This document shows positions 39,858 through 49,949 of a stretch of DNA of 64,000 nucleotides, piece by piece. The position numbers and the translations under genes were made by a program. Source of the stretch: Aculops lycopersici. Taxonomy: Eukaryota; Arthropoda; Arachnida; Trombidiformes; Eriophyidae. Position 1 is the stretch's first letter, and every line of letters starts with the position of its first letter. The stretch covers positions 8,251,599-8,315,598 of the forward strand of contig WNKI01000001.1 in assembly GCA_015350385.1 (NCBI GenBank), given 5' to 3'. The notes beneath the pieces were generated by a model. The model worked only from the letters and a program-made list of their open reading frames with translations, had not been told where the DNA came from and searched no databases.

Positions 39858-41804
39858 TTACAACTCAATTAAGTCTAGCCGCGTGACTAGGCCACCAGTG
39901 CCGCCTATCTCCTGATCTAGAGCTGACTCCACTTGTGCCGCCGGTTCTTCCGGTCTCTTGCCAGCGGCTCCACTAGCTCCGCTCGCCTCCTTGCCAACTG
40001 ATGACCTCACCTTGCTTGCCGATGTTGTTGTTTCTAGCTTGTCGCTTCGGTCGCGGCCCTCAACGAAAGCTGATGGCGGCTTGTGATATATGGAGGCCAA
40101 GCTTCCAACATGACAGATGAGTTCGTTCAGTAATGTTGGCTCTAACAAATCCGTCTCCTCTGAAATCAACGGCTTCTCCGCCAACACAACCTCCTTTGCA
40201 GCCCCAGGATCCGTGGACAATAATCGCCAATAGATGAAGCCTCGATCTCTCAAGTCTGGATTGTCGCTCTCTTGGGTGGCTAAACTTAGAACCTGTTGTA
40301 CAAGTTCCTGGGTTTCAGTTGGTCGCTTTAGGAATAATTTTACAATTGATGTGAGTAGTTGCAATTGCACCTGTGGATTTTCATCGTGGAATCCCTCGAG
40401 GAAACTCTCGAGCAACTCGTCGGCATTGTCTATACGCTCTGCATACTCGCCCACAATCCAAATCATACTTGCACGCGCCTCTGGCTCATCTAATGTGTCC
40501 AAATTCTCGCATAGTGTGGAGATCATACTTTCATATTTGTTCGGATACTTTCTAAATATGTCCTTAATTACAACAATAGCCTCTTGGACTACATAATTGA
40601 CTTTGGTTTGGATTAAATCAATTAGAGTTTCTACACACCTATCAGCTGATCTCTCGACCTTGATGGCGCACCTACCGATTGCCCTGACAGCCTTTCGAAC
40701 GAAATCCACGTCTACCTCGGTGGCGTACTCCTTTAGTTCAGCCAAAACTTGATGAATATTCTGTTCGCTAGCTAAGCGAATCATAATATCTAGCTTCTCT
40801 AGTTTAACATAAATTGGATCATTATATTTGACAAAAAATACCTTGATTTCATGTTTCAAAATTTCTGGTTTCTTCTGCACGATTAGGTTAATGTTCCTCA
40901 ACGCTACATATTGCACTTCTGAGGCATCGGTTTGCGACAGTAGAGTGACGAGAGGTGGTGCCAGTTTCTTTGTTAGATCCATGTCACTTGGCAACATGTC
41001 CATAAATTTAAGCAATACTTTAACGGCACTCAAAACCACGGCCGCATTTGCATGCGCCAATCTTGGTGTGACTCTCTCACATATTAGCTGAGCCTCCCTC
41101 TCATCGTCTGGCTCATAGTTGGCCAGAGAGTCCAAGATGAATACTTGGCCCCATTCGGAGCATTCATTGAGGGCTGTCAGTAGTTTGTTTATAATTTGTG
41201 GGCTAAACTCAATGATTGGTTTGCCTGTCGATGAGGTCTCGTTTATCTCGGCCAAGGCAGCAACTGCATTCGCCACCACCATTGGATTTCCATCGCTAAG
41301 TAGATCCTTGAGTGCCTCAAGGAATCCTTGCTCCTCCACCAGATTGGCATTAATATCATGCAACTTTGCGACGCAAACAGCCGCAGTTTTTCTTACATAT
41401 GGATCCTCGTCTTTGAGACACTTTCTCAGTGGCTCGCAAAGATACTCTGTAATTTTGTCCACTCTAATACACCCCATAGTTCTAACAGCCAGGGCTCTGA
41501 TTAAAGGATTGGGATCTTCACAATCGCGAACAAATGTATTGACTGCCATGATGGCCAAATCTGGTTGATTTTTGGCATAATTCATTAGATATAAATAGAC
41601 TAGCTTCTTGAGCTCTAAATTGTCTGTTTGCATACAATTGAGGACATCGGGAAATAAAGTGCCAACATCCTTGCCAACTGTCATTGCGGCTATAACTTTC
41701 TTGACAGCCTCTCGACGTTTTTCCTTCTTGTCGCTAGCTAGTTCACTCTTGAGCTCGAATATCTCGCCCTTCTTGGTGTTTGCAAAATATTTAGCGTCCG
41801 TCAT
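39858..41804 (-). CDS. Beta-adaptin (AP-1/AP-2 beta) trunk, without hinge and ear
   Basis: A 648-residue protein. Residues 1 to about 585 follow animal AP1B1/AP2B1 almost residue for residue: TDAKYFANTKKGEIFELKSEL, EDPNPLIRALAVRTMGCIRVDKI, DEDPYVRKTAAVCVAKLHDIN, ASMIWIVGEYAERIDNADELLESF. This is the Armadillo-like trunk that builds the adaptor core and binds dileucine cargo with sigma. Usual length is 920-950. After the trunk comes only a 60-residue Ser/Ala/Glu-rich tail ending RLDLIEL and a stop, with minus-strand AATAAA near 39781. The clathrin-binding hinge and the two-part appendage (ear) that recruits accessory proteins are absent. No ear-like frame occurs in the next 4 kb. Single exon. 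Confidence 0.95.
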   Translation of the reverse strand: MTDAKYFANTKKGEIFELKSELASDKKEKRREAVKKVIAAMTVGKDVGTLFPDVLNCMQTDNLELKKLVYLYLMNYAKNQPDLAIMAVNTFVRDCEDPNPLIRALAVRTMGCIRVDKITEYLCEPLRKCLKDEDPYVRKTAAVCVAKLHDINANLVEEQGFLEALKDLLSDGNPMVVANAVAALAEINETSSTGKPIIEFSPQIINKLLTALNECSEWGQVFILDSLANYEPDDEREAQLICERVTPRLAHANAAVVLSAVKVLLKFMDMLPSDMDLTKKLAPPLVTLLSQTDASEVQYVALRNINLIVQKKPEILKHEIKVFFVKYNDPIYVKLEKLDIMIRLASEQNIHQVLAELKEYATEVDVDFVRKAVRAIGRCAIKVERSADRCVETLIDLIQTKVNYVVQEAIVVIKDIFRKYPNKYESMISTLCENLDTLDEPEARASMIWIVGEYAERIDNADELLESFLEGFHDENPQVQLQLLTSIVKLFLKRPTETQELVQQVLSLATQESDNPDLRDRGFIYWRLLSTDPGAAKEVVLAEKPLISEETDLLEPTLLNELICHVGSLASIYHKPPSAFVEGRDRSDKLETTTSASKVRSSVGKEASGASGAAGKRPEEPAAQVESALDQEIGGTGGLVTRLDLIEL

Positions 41805-42569
41805 CTTGTTGCTGGCCTTTTTCTTCTTCTATCTGATGATGTAAACAATAAGGGAATGTGGTGATTAGTTTAGTGGGAGTATATTAAGTATGATAATAAC
41901 CTTTGGTGTGTGTATATATATATATAAATATATGTAAATATACGAATATATATCTTTTAGGCCGAAGATGTGATAGAATATCCAAAATTGGCAGGGAGTG
42001 CGTGGAGGCGTTGCGTTGCCTTCGACGAGGAGTTTTTATTTTTCTTTCGCCTCCCGTGAAAAGTCAATGGCCAGTACCTCTGCTGCTGTTGCTGCAATGT
42101 GGATTTTGCATGCATTGAAAACACGCAGAGACACTGGCAGCACAACATGTAACACATTGTGGTCGGAATGCAGCCAAACCAAGCGCTCTGCAATGGAGTA
42201 AAATGGCAATGGCAATGGTGCATTGGTAGCAGCAGCAGCAGCAGAGTTGCAACACAAAACAAATCTCCGTACCATAGCATCAAGCTATTGTTGTTCGCTG
42301 CTCTAAACTTCGTCTCGTGGGGCGTATTAAACTCAATAAAGTCTGGCAAGCTAGTTGGCTAGACAACAACTACCTGTCATGTCGCTCGCACCATCAAGAT
42401 AACCTCGTGCACCCAACTCTTAGGTTAATTTTGTCCGCTAATTAAGTACAAATAGTAGGTAAATTTCCATTCTATACTTCGAATTCAGAGTTTTTCATAT
42501 AAACAAACTAAATTTTAATTTTAATCTTGACCAAAAATGAACCTGAGCGTTGGAGTAGAAATCTTTATT
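41805..42569. other. Intergenic region, beta-adaptin 5' side
   Basis: Contains a (TA)-rich block at about 41914-41952. No gene seen. Confidence 0.5.
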
Positions 42570-43376
42570 CTATTCATCCTGCTGGTTTATAAACAATTGC
42601 AACATTGGCTTCAATGGCGAACTTGATTGGGGCCTCATAGATCCATCGAGAATCTTTGAGGTGATATTCTTGAATTGGTTCATAAACTTTGGGTACCCGT
42701 TTTGGCAAGCGCGAATACTGTCGTACTTGCCGCACATGAGATCCATCATATCGCCGCCCATGGAGTTGATAATGGTTTTAACATAATCAATTGACTTTTC
42801 AGCCGTAACTACACGTTGGGCGCAGTTCATCTTTTTTGATACTGTAAAGATGCAGTCTTGAAATATTTGAAACGTGCAGCAGGTGAGCTCAATTTGTCTA
42901 TTCTGGCCACCTTGACCGATGTGCTCCAGATGAGCAACGAAAGAGTCCATACACTTGTGCGCGGGTTCCATGTGTTTCGCGTCGGCACAGGCCATTAGGT
43001 TTAGGAAGTCGCGACGTCCATCCTTCGACTTGCATCGCTTGGCAAATTGGGTCTTGAGTCTTCGTGTCACCACCGAGTAGAGGTTTCGCGCGAAGGCTGG
43101 CAAACACTCGCGACTATACGAGCTCACACACTTGAGATTATCGTCCAAAATTTCGCAATGGTCGTCCAGTTGCTCCTCGCTCCTTGGTGGCTGGAAGTTT
43201 CTATCTCCGTAAACCACGAGCTTCGGTAGACACTTGTCAAGTTGGCCAACTCGCTGCAGACAAAACTGACTATTTGCTGGATCTTGAGGTTTTGCCATGC
43301 AAGTTTTTGCGGCGATCAAACCGACCATCGCCACCATTGAGACCATTAGGGTGATTTGGTTTTGTTTCATCTTCAT
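42570..43376 (-). CDS. Secreted cysteine-rich protein, arthropod-type, unknown function
   Basis: A 268-residue protein. Signal peptide from MKMKQNQ through a hydrophobic stretch to about residue 28. The mature part has 14 or so Cys, an even number able to form about seven disulfides: FCLQRVGQLDKCLPKL, DDHCEILDDNLKCVSSYSRECL, MACAD...HKCMDSF, LTCCTFQIFQDC. The spacing resembles the alpha-helical multi-Cys secreted family seen in arthropod haemolymph proteins (DUF1397-like); this is a resemblance by eye. A canonical TATA box lies 122-129 bp upstream. It could be a haemolymph, salivary or cuticular factor; nothing here decides. Confidence 0.8.
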   Translation of the reverse strand: MKMKQNQITLMVSMVAMVGLIAAKTCMAKPQDPANSQFCLQRVGQLDKCLPKLVVYGDRNFQPPRSEEQLDDHCEILDDNLKCVSSYSRECLPAFARNLYSVVTRRLKTQFAKRCKSKDGRRDFLNLMACADAKHMEPAHKCMDSFVAHLEHIGQGGQNRQIELTCCTFQIFQDCIFTVSKKMNCAQRVVTAEKSIDYVKTIINSMGGDMMDLMCGKYDSIRACQNGYPKFMNQFKNITSKILDGSMRPQSSSPLKPMLQLFINQQDE

Positions 43377-44518
43377 TCTGCTTCCTGTTGTTGTTGCTGC
43401 TGCTGCTGCTAGTATGTTTTTGGTTTCTCAACTTCAAACTCTCTTTTCCACGATTTATCTTAAACCCAACTTGCAAGATACAACCAAGAGCGACGAGCTT
43501 TTATATTCTCGCCTCTCTGCAGCTATACATATTAACCTTTATCCAGAGTCAAAGTCTAACGCAAACAAAACTTGTTGCGTTGCGAGGGTATTGAAACAGG
43601 TAAACTCGTCTTGCAAGTGTTCAGGTTCTTCGTCTCGGTTTTCAGAAAAATACAACCATTCAAGCAACAACATATGAGCTTGACGACAACACAACAGGAA
43701 AAGGCGGCAATCTTATGACGATCATTGCGTCTCCTCTCCTCCTCCATCTAGAAAGGAAGTAAAATTACTAGAAGGTCCATGATTGCGACATTCTCGCATT
43801 ATCCAGTTAATTGATCAAGTCATCATCATCATCATCATTATCTCCATTATCAATTCCATCGTCATCATGAGCGAGAGGCTTTCCGTTATCTTGAGAAATA
43901 CAAGTGATAATGTATCCTGCTAGATGGTAGAAAGGCGAAAATATTGTCGAAATTACTTTCGCTTCCTCGGTTACTGCGTTGGTTGTGAAATTCTCACAGA
44001 TTCAATCAAAGTTTGGAGACTAACAACGCGGCCTCTGTTTTGATTGATGAGCTTCTCTGTGCATTAGATAGGGCAGATATTGTAGTTGTGGTTGTGGAAG
44101 AGAAAGTTTTGCAAAAAATTGATCTAGATTGAATGTGCTTTTGGTAAAAGTTCTAAAACCACAAAACCAGTGGGCCCTCTACGGTTGGTATCCTGCGGTG
44201 AACGAGACGTGGCGTTGGCGTTCCAGAATTTCATGTACTTTCTTTGTACTGTCCAATGGGAAATGTATGGAGAGGGCTGCTGCTTTACAAGTGCTGCGTT
44301 ATTGTGTGGCACGAAAATTTCACTTTATTTGCCTTGTTTTGGTCCGGCTTGCTGCAGGAGATGCGGTCATGTTGATGGACCCTACCGATAATCTATCCAA
44401 TTGAACTTATTAATGAACTAAAATTATTATCATTATATCATAACAGCTGTAGAATAAATAAAAAGCTTATGATACTTGTTTTATTAATCAACTTGCCAAC
44501 CCAAACAAATTGAGCAAA
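43377..44518. other. Divergent intergenic region, secreted protein / dishevelled-like gene
   Basis: 1.1 kb. It has the TATA box at 43498-43505, a short (ATC)n run near 43820-43842, and no coding frame I can support. Confidence 0.5.
43498..43505 (-). promoter_or_regulatory. TATA box of the Cys-rich secreted protein gene
   Basis: TATAAAAG on the minus strand, 122-129 bp before the ATG. Confidence 0.65.
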
Positions 44519-45676
44519 ATGATGGGCGAACCGCCCCTTCGCTCCATCAATCACCAATTTGGTCAAAAAAATGTGGAGGCCAAACTATGTGTTATCCAAG
44601 ACTCCAAGTCCCCAGTTATCATTAGGAAGAATGAGGATCCACACCGAATTACACTAGGACGTTTCAAGTATCTAACTGCACTACAAGATGATCGTTTCAA
44701 GTTTTACTTCAAGTCGGAGGACACAGAGTTTGGGGAAGTCAAAGAGGAAATCACTGAAGAAGATTCCCTATTACCTGTTGATGATGAATGCCAAATTGTT
44801 GCTTGGGTTAGCACTAATCAACCATCACCAACTGATCAAGTCAACACTATGCATAAAATGCCACAAATGTCAATGCCATCTACAAATCAACTTCAAAACT
44901 TTGGCCCACCTCTAGATCACCAATACCAATTCAACCCGCAACCATTTCAATTGGCTCGTCGACCACCACCACTGAATCTTAATCTAAATATGAGCAGCTT
45001 AACACCACCATCACCATCACCACCACCACCACTATACTTTTATGATAATTTGCCTATCCCTGATCAATTTAACACAAATGCACCAACCTTCAATCACAAC
45101 AATGGCCGCCAACACTCGCCGGCACCGCCAACTCATCGGCCGCCTCTGCCTCCCAGGCCAAGATTAGAGCCGCCGCAGTTACAGCAAAATGGTAACCGAC
45201 TACTTAATCAACAAGAGACAAATAGTTTGCCCCGACCCATAGGTAGGCCTAAAACTTTGTATAATTCTTTCAATTCATTTGTTGACCTATCGACAGCAAG
45301 CCAGCAGGCGCAACAAGAGACCAGATTAACCTACGACGAGCCCACGACGCCCACCTCCATGTGCAACTTTGATCTGACCAGACAACCAAATCTCAATCAG
45401 CGAGACAGTATAATGGTCATATATTCAATGATCAAAGTCGACCGCGAAAGTCTGGATGTGAGGGATCGCGAGTGGTTGAAAGTGACGTTCAAGGATACCT
45501 TTTTAGGTTCATCTTTAATCAATTGGTTGTCCAAGAACGTTAAGGGATTTCGCAATAAGTCAGAGATGAAGCGATTTGCTAGCAAGTTCCTCGAGGCTGG
45601 TCTCATAAAGAATGCAATGGAGGCCAAAGAGGATAAAGCCAAGTTTTCCGGCCATAGACTTTACAGACTCATGTGA
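44519..45676 (+). CDS. Dishevelled-like DIX-DEP protein without a PDZ domain
   Basis: A 385-residue protein from the ATG at 44519. Residues about 15-97 form a DIX domain: LGRFKYLTALQDDRFKFYFK, then SEDTEFGEVKEEITEEDSLLP and QIVAWV, matching the dishevelled ITLGDFK/YFFKSxDxDFGxVKEEI pattern. Residues 98-295 are Pro/Asn/Gln-rich with PPLPPRPRLEPP-type SH3-ligand motifs. Residues about 299-385 form a DEP domain: SLDVRDREWLKVTFKDTFLGSSLINWLSKNVKGF, then FASKFLEAGLIKNAM, again closest to dishevelled. Dishevelled relays Wnt/Frizzled signals. The central PDZ, present in typical animal Dvl between DIX and DEP, is missing and no intron could hide it. The C-terminal tail is also absent. DIXDC1 and Axin lack DEP, so they fit less well. 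Confidence 0.88.
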   Translation: MMGEPPLRSINHQFGQKNVEAKLCVIQDSKSPVIIRKNEDPHRITLGRFKYLTALQDDRFKFYFKSEDTEFGEVKEEITEEDSLLPVDDECQIVAWVSTNQPSPTDQVNTMHKMPQMSMPSTNQLQNFGPPLDHQYQFNPQPFQLARRPPPLNLNLNMSSLTPPSPSPPPPLYFYDNLPIPDQFNTNAPTFNHNNGRQHSPAPPTHRPPLPPRPRLEPPQLQQNGNRLLNQQETNSLPRPIGRPKTLYNSFNSFVDLSTASQQAQQETRLTYDEPTTPTSMCNFDLTRQPNLNQRDSIMVIYSMIKVDRESLDVRDREWLKVTFKDTFLGSSLINWLSKNVKGFRNKSEMKRFASKFLEAGLIKNAMEAKEDKAKFSGHRLYRLM

Positions 45677-45823
45677 TACCCTAACCTGATGCTCAATGTC
45701 TCATCAACTCATGCACCCATTTCATCTATTACTACTATATCATCAATGTTTTAAGGGGACTCTAGGAACTATGATATGAAGCAAGCACCCGTGAATGTAC
45801 TCTTCAACACTGAATCTCTAAGT

Positions 45824-46555
45824 CTATTTATCAGTGACACTGTTACTACCATCACCTAAATAATTATCACTTTCTAACAAATTAAAGGAAATCAACTCCC
45901 TGTCGACTCTACTTGTTGATCCACTACAATAATTGGCATCCTTATGGAATCGTTTTCTACCAAATGAATCAATCGGCCCATCGAACTCTAGCTCTATTCG
46001 TCCTATCACCAAGGATGTACCTGATGATTCTCGGCATTTGTATTGCTTCTCCACATCACACTTGTAATGCTCTCCAGTGTTTAAACTAGGAAATTGATCC
46101 AGATTGCACTCATACTGACCATCGATTTGATGGTTGAAGTAAACTCTCGCCTCTTTTGTTAACTTGGTATCTGGATCTATTTGTATCCAAAGCTCAGCGC
46201 ACAGTAAGTCCACCTCCAAAGTCTCGTGATGCTTGTGATAGCCTATCTCGTTTGATCTCAATCTGAGTGGTAAGTACTTGACTTGAATCCGACCAGTTCC
46301 ATTGTCGTCATAGCTTGCTCCATTGACACTTTTAGTGCTGTCGGTGAAGCTTATATAGCCCTCAAAGTTCATGAGAACTCTAAAGTCTTTCGAAACTACA
46401 TTGTCTAAATTTGTCGGTTGAATGTGTTCTGGTTTTGTATCCGACCATTGGCATCTCTTTGAAGATCTGAGTAGCAGGAGCCAAGAGACAGCTGAGAGGT
46501 GAGTTATAATCACTAGAATCACTATGGCACCTCTGATTCTAACATCTTCAAACAT
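45824..46555 (-). CDS. Type II membrane protein of a local tandem family, unknown function
   Basis: A 243-residue protein. Residues 10-30 are a signal anchor (AIVILVIITHLSAVSWLLLL) and the remainder is probably extracellular. Landmarks are NFEGYISF, VKYLPLRLRSNE, LEVDLLCAELWIQID, then paired Cys (YKCDVEKQYKCRESS) and SLVIGRIELEFDG...NYC. The order and spacing match the protein at 46856-47506, so they are paralogues despite low identity. The even predicted beta-strand pattern suggests a single beta-sandwich ectodomain. I recognise no known family. TATA-like CTATATATC on the minus strand at 46679-46687. Confidence 0.75.
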   Translation of the reverse strand: MFEDVRIRGAIVILVIITHLSAVSWLLLLRSSKRCQWSDTKPEHIQPTNLDNVVSKDFRVLMNFEGYISFTDSTKSVNGASYDDNGTGRIQVKYLPLRLRSNEIGYHKHHETLEVDLLCAELWIQIDPDTKLTKEARVYFNHQIDGQYECNLDQFPSLNTGEHYKCDVEKQYKCRESSGTSLVIGRIELEFDGPIDSFGRKRFHKDANYCSGSTSRVDRELISFNLLESDNYLGDGSNSVTDK

Positions 46556-46678
46556 TTTGAACTAAAGCCCCGTTTAATGCTAGAATATTTACTTATAAAC
46601 TCGCTTGTAGTATTGTAGATAAACGTGAACATGGAGAGCCAAAAAGTGTTAAGACTTTAGACTCATGGCGGGGGGGGT

Positions 46679-46687
46679 GATATATAG
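46679..46687 (-). promoter_or_regulatory. TATA-like element
   Basis: CTATATATC on the minus strand, about 125 bp before the ATG at 46555, the same spacing as the TATA box of the Cys-rich gene. Confidence 0.4.
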
Positions 46688-46855
46688 CCAACGAAAATGC
46701 GACAATAGATCAACTTAGATCTGTACCAAATTTACCCGATTAACTTGGCCGCCATGTGAGCAACCAAAGAAAACAAAGACTCAGTCGTCTTGTTTCCTTT
46801 TACTCCGAAAAACAATTGGCGATCTCATCTTTTTGGCAACAAAGTTTATTAATGA

Positions 46856-47506
46856 TCAAGGTTGACAATCTTGAGCTGGAGTGCTGTAGCTGTCTATCTT
46901 GTTGCCTCCAATTTCGAACTCCAAGTTTCTGATTACCAACGTAAGCTTGTTTAGCTCACTATTGTCCAATAGACACTCATAAGTCAGCTCCTTGTTGCAC
47001 CTGAGGTGAGAGTTTTTGTCTGTTTCTAAATCGGTGATACCAATGAACTTGCATCTCTTTGTCACTGGCTTCGCGTGGTTGAGATCGAGGTTCATCTCGC
47101 TAACTGATGACTTTGACTTGAGATTTGACTGGTCTTCGCCGTCGAAATTAACATGCAAAGTGAGAATGGCGCAGGTTAAGTCCATGACCAAACTTATGGT
47201 TGAACTTGAATGGCTAATTGCAAAGAGATTATTTAATTTCAATGGCAAATACGAGATTGTGCTCGAGTTGGCGGGTCCCGTTGTTTCCATTATGTAACCA
47301 TCAAAATTTGCTAGTGAGTTTTCGTTTCCCGGAACCAACTTGGACTCGATAGCGGCGGGCCTAGTTGGTTTTGGCTCACAACTGATGGTGCCATTTCCAC
47401 CGCCACCGTTATCATTGTGACCTCGACCTCCAGTTCTTAGGACTAAGAACAAGACGATGAGGATTAGGGCCGCAACGCCGACCATAATATTTTTGTTGGG
47501 CTCCAT
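46856..47506 (-). CDS. Type II membrane protein, paralogue of the 45824-46555 gene
   Basis: A 216-residue protein from the ATG at 47506 (MEPNKNIMVG). Residues 7-24 form the signal anchor, followed by a Gly/Asn linker (GGRGHNDNGGGGNG). The ectodomain repeats the paralogue's landmarks: NFDGYIMET, ISYLPLKLNN, LVMDLTCAILTLHVNFDG, LRCNKELTYEC, TLVIRNLEFEIGG, and a final Cys. A decayed copy lies about 1.7 kb upstream at 48535-48830. Expression is supported only by the intact frame. Function unknown; surface receptor-like or cuticular roles are guesses. Confidence 0.75.
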   Translation of the reverse strand: MEPNKNIMVGVAALILIVLFLVLRTGGRGHNDNGGGGNGTISCEPKPTRPAAIESKLVPGNENSLANFDGYIMETTGPANSSTISYLPLKLNNLFAISHSSSTISLVMDLTCAILTLHVNFDGEDQSNLKSKSSVSEMNLDLNHAKPVTKRCKFIGITDLETDKNSHLRCNKELTYECLLDNSELNKLTLVIRNLEFEIGGNKIDSYSTPAQDCQP

Positions 47507-48529
47507 TCTGTTCAATATTTGATTCTGTTTCAACTTTCAAAATGCTCACCTCTCAAAATTAATAAGTTGCTATCGAGAGACTCGCACAGGTACAGCTATG
47601 CCCAAAAGCGCAATCAAACAGGTGGCTGCCCATGTCTGGCCTTGAAAGTCTCGAGCGACCCTGTGGCCACCACGCGTTGCTGCCGCCGCAGCAACGACCG
47701 CTAAGCGGGGTTTCTGTGTGAACGCTAGCTAGTCTTTCCCTCTTGCTTGTCTGTCAAGCTAGTTAGCTAAACGAGCATATTGTGTGTCACATCAACACTC
47801 CTGCGTCCCTCTAAAAGCGCAACCACACAAATGATTAGCACAAGGGGTCTCGACAGAAGCTCGAGTCCCATGAGCGTGGAGCGTTGACTCTGTGAGTCTC
47901 TCAAGCGCTCGCATCATGCCGACGAGTTTGCTTCACAAGCTAGCGAAACATCAGAACGAGTTGGAAGGATTCTCACTAGGATTTGCATGGTCTAGTTCCG
48001 ATAGTTTGTTGTTTCTGCTGCTGCGGTTATTGTTGAATTCTGTTTTGTCACACAAACGCAAAGGGAGCAAAGGTGTTGCCGTTTGGTGACGACAAAATCA
48101 TGAGGCGTCCAAAGAATAGTATGTGCCCAACTCTTTTCTGCCTCTGTTTCTCGCTCTCTGTCTCTTCCCGGCGTAGGCCAATAGACTGAAGGGCGAGTTT
48201 GTTGAACTCGCACTGAAGCTGTCGGAGCGATTTAAGTTAAGTGAGCAAGCACCTCAACGCCAAGCGAGTCACATTATGTGTGGCAACAACAACGTTCGTC
48301 GGATGTGTTGTTGATTCAAACGATCAAAATAACATGTGACTCGCGAGTTGCATCTCTATCCAAACTCTCTTTTCCGCATCTATTCCAGCTAGCTTGAGTT
48401 ATGTCAAATCAAGTCGATCATTGGTCATCATCTCAGGCCTTCGAGCATTCCGAGCTGTAACCTCTAGTTTAGTAAAAGAGAGTTTGTACACAAAAACAAT
48501 CATTTATTTTTTCTTGCAAGTCGATCATC
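47507..48529. other. Upstream region of the type II membrane protein gene; first copy of a segmental duplication
   Basis: Non-coding. Its distal part (about 47850-48360) recurs at 49270-49805. Confidence 0.6.
47850..48360. repeat. Segmental duplication, copy 1
   Basis: Near-identical blocks are shared with 49270-49805. Examples are the stretch from 48241 (GTGAGCAAGCACCTC) to about 48355, matching 49686-49800 with only a few substitutions, and GGGAGCAAAGGTGTTGCCGTTT at 48061, matching 49460. Confidence 0.85.
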
Positions 48530-48534
48530 TTGGT

Positions 48535-48830
48535 CAAGGTTGACGATCTTGAGCTGGAGTGCCTTCAGCTGTCTATCTTGTTGCCTCCAATTTCAAACTC
48601 CAAGTTTCTGATTACCAACGTAGGCTTATTTAGATCACTATTTTACAATAGACATTCATTTGAGGTGAGAGTTTTCCCCGTTTTCAGCTTGGTAATAGCT
48701 GTAAAATCGCACCTCTCTGGTTGGGGCTCCGCCTGGTTGAGATCGAGGCTCATCTCGCTAACTGATGACTTTTACTCGAGATTTGACTCATGATCGGCAT
48801 TGAATTCAATCTTCGCATTATTAGGCACAA
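48535..48830 (-). pseudogene. Decayed third copy of the type II membrane protein gene
   Basis: About 85% similar by eye to 46858-47150 (the 3' half of the intact gene), beginning at the same TTGACxATCTTGAGCTGGAGTGC. A deletion of roughly 20 bp (after 48660) shifts the frame, further substitutions add stops, and similarity fades beyond 48815 so the 5' half and signal anchor are lost. It retains TTTATT (minus AATAAA) downstream near 48503. Confidence 0.85.
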
Positions 48831-49916
48831 CTGAAAATTTAAAATTATATCTTAATTCAAGCTTGCACAGGTGTCTAGTTTGCGCAAGCGAACAGGTGGC
48901 AGCTAATCGGGTTTCGAATGCATTGAGCGATTCTGCTAGCACCGGGCGAGTTACGGTCGCGAGACTGGGTATCAGCGAGAGTGACACAGGAGCGCAGCGC
49001 GCTCTCAAATTTGGTATCCTGTCTTGGTGAGTGTCAACCTGCAGCTTGTTTCGTCAATCACTTAACACTTATTTGTCGCAGAAAAAACCGCAGTGTTGAA
49101 CGGCCGTCCTGCATATTTTTCCTCGCAGGCTAGATCGGGTGCGGAGGAATAATTGAGACAGGCTGTAGTTAACTAAAGTTAAATGAGCATTCCACGGCTC
49201 ATGAATGTCACACTGCTGACTCGAACTTCGCGAGCCGCGAAAAGCTCAACTCTAATCACAACACAAAACGCATCACCTGAGCGATGCTCGAGTCTCTTGA
49301 CCGTGGAGCGTTGACTTCTTCCATCTCTCGAGCGGTAAGCTAACCGAAGGATGCAGTGAGTTCGCCTGATCTCCTCGGCATTCAAATGGTCTAGTTCTGG
49401 TACTTTGTTTTTGTTGATGCTGCTGTTGCTACTTTGTTTGTTGTCATACAAACGCAACGGGAGCAAAGGTGTTGCCGTTTGCTGATGACGAAATCATGTG
49501 GCACCCAAACGATTCGAGGTTGGCGCTTCCATTTGGCGCCACTGATGTTCCGCATTTGTCGTCATCGTAATCAGCATCATTTCTGTGGTTACAGCTTAAC
49601 ACTCTTCCGCTGTGTATATGGCTTGCGGCCAGCAGACTAAAGGCTGGGTTTAATGAACTCGCACTGGCAGTTGGAGCGAGTTAAGTGAGCAAGCACCTCG
49701 ACGCCAAGCGAGTCACATTATGTGCGGCAACAACAACGTTTGTCGGATGTGTTGTTGATTCAAACGATCAAAATAACATGTGACTCGCGGGTTGCATCTC
49801 TCACTCAACTCACTCTTTCACGTTTCGATGGGTTGAGCTGAGTTGAGTCGAGCTCTCAATCGTTGGAACTCTTCAACTTTGCCCACGATTATGACATCAA
49901 CTTGCTATTTGCTGGT

Positions 49917-49949
<33 letters not shown>

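Noticed and set aside
47892..48213. Frames within the duplicated upstream segment
   Set aside because: The counterpart in copy 2 (49270-49805) does not preserve the same frame, so no coding constraint.
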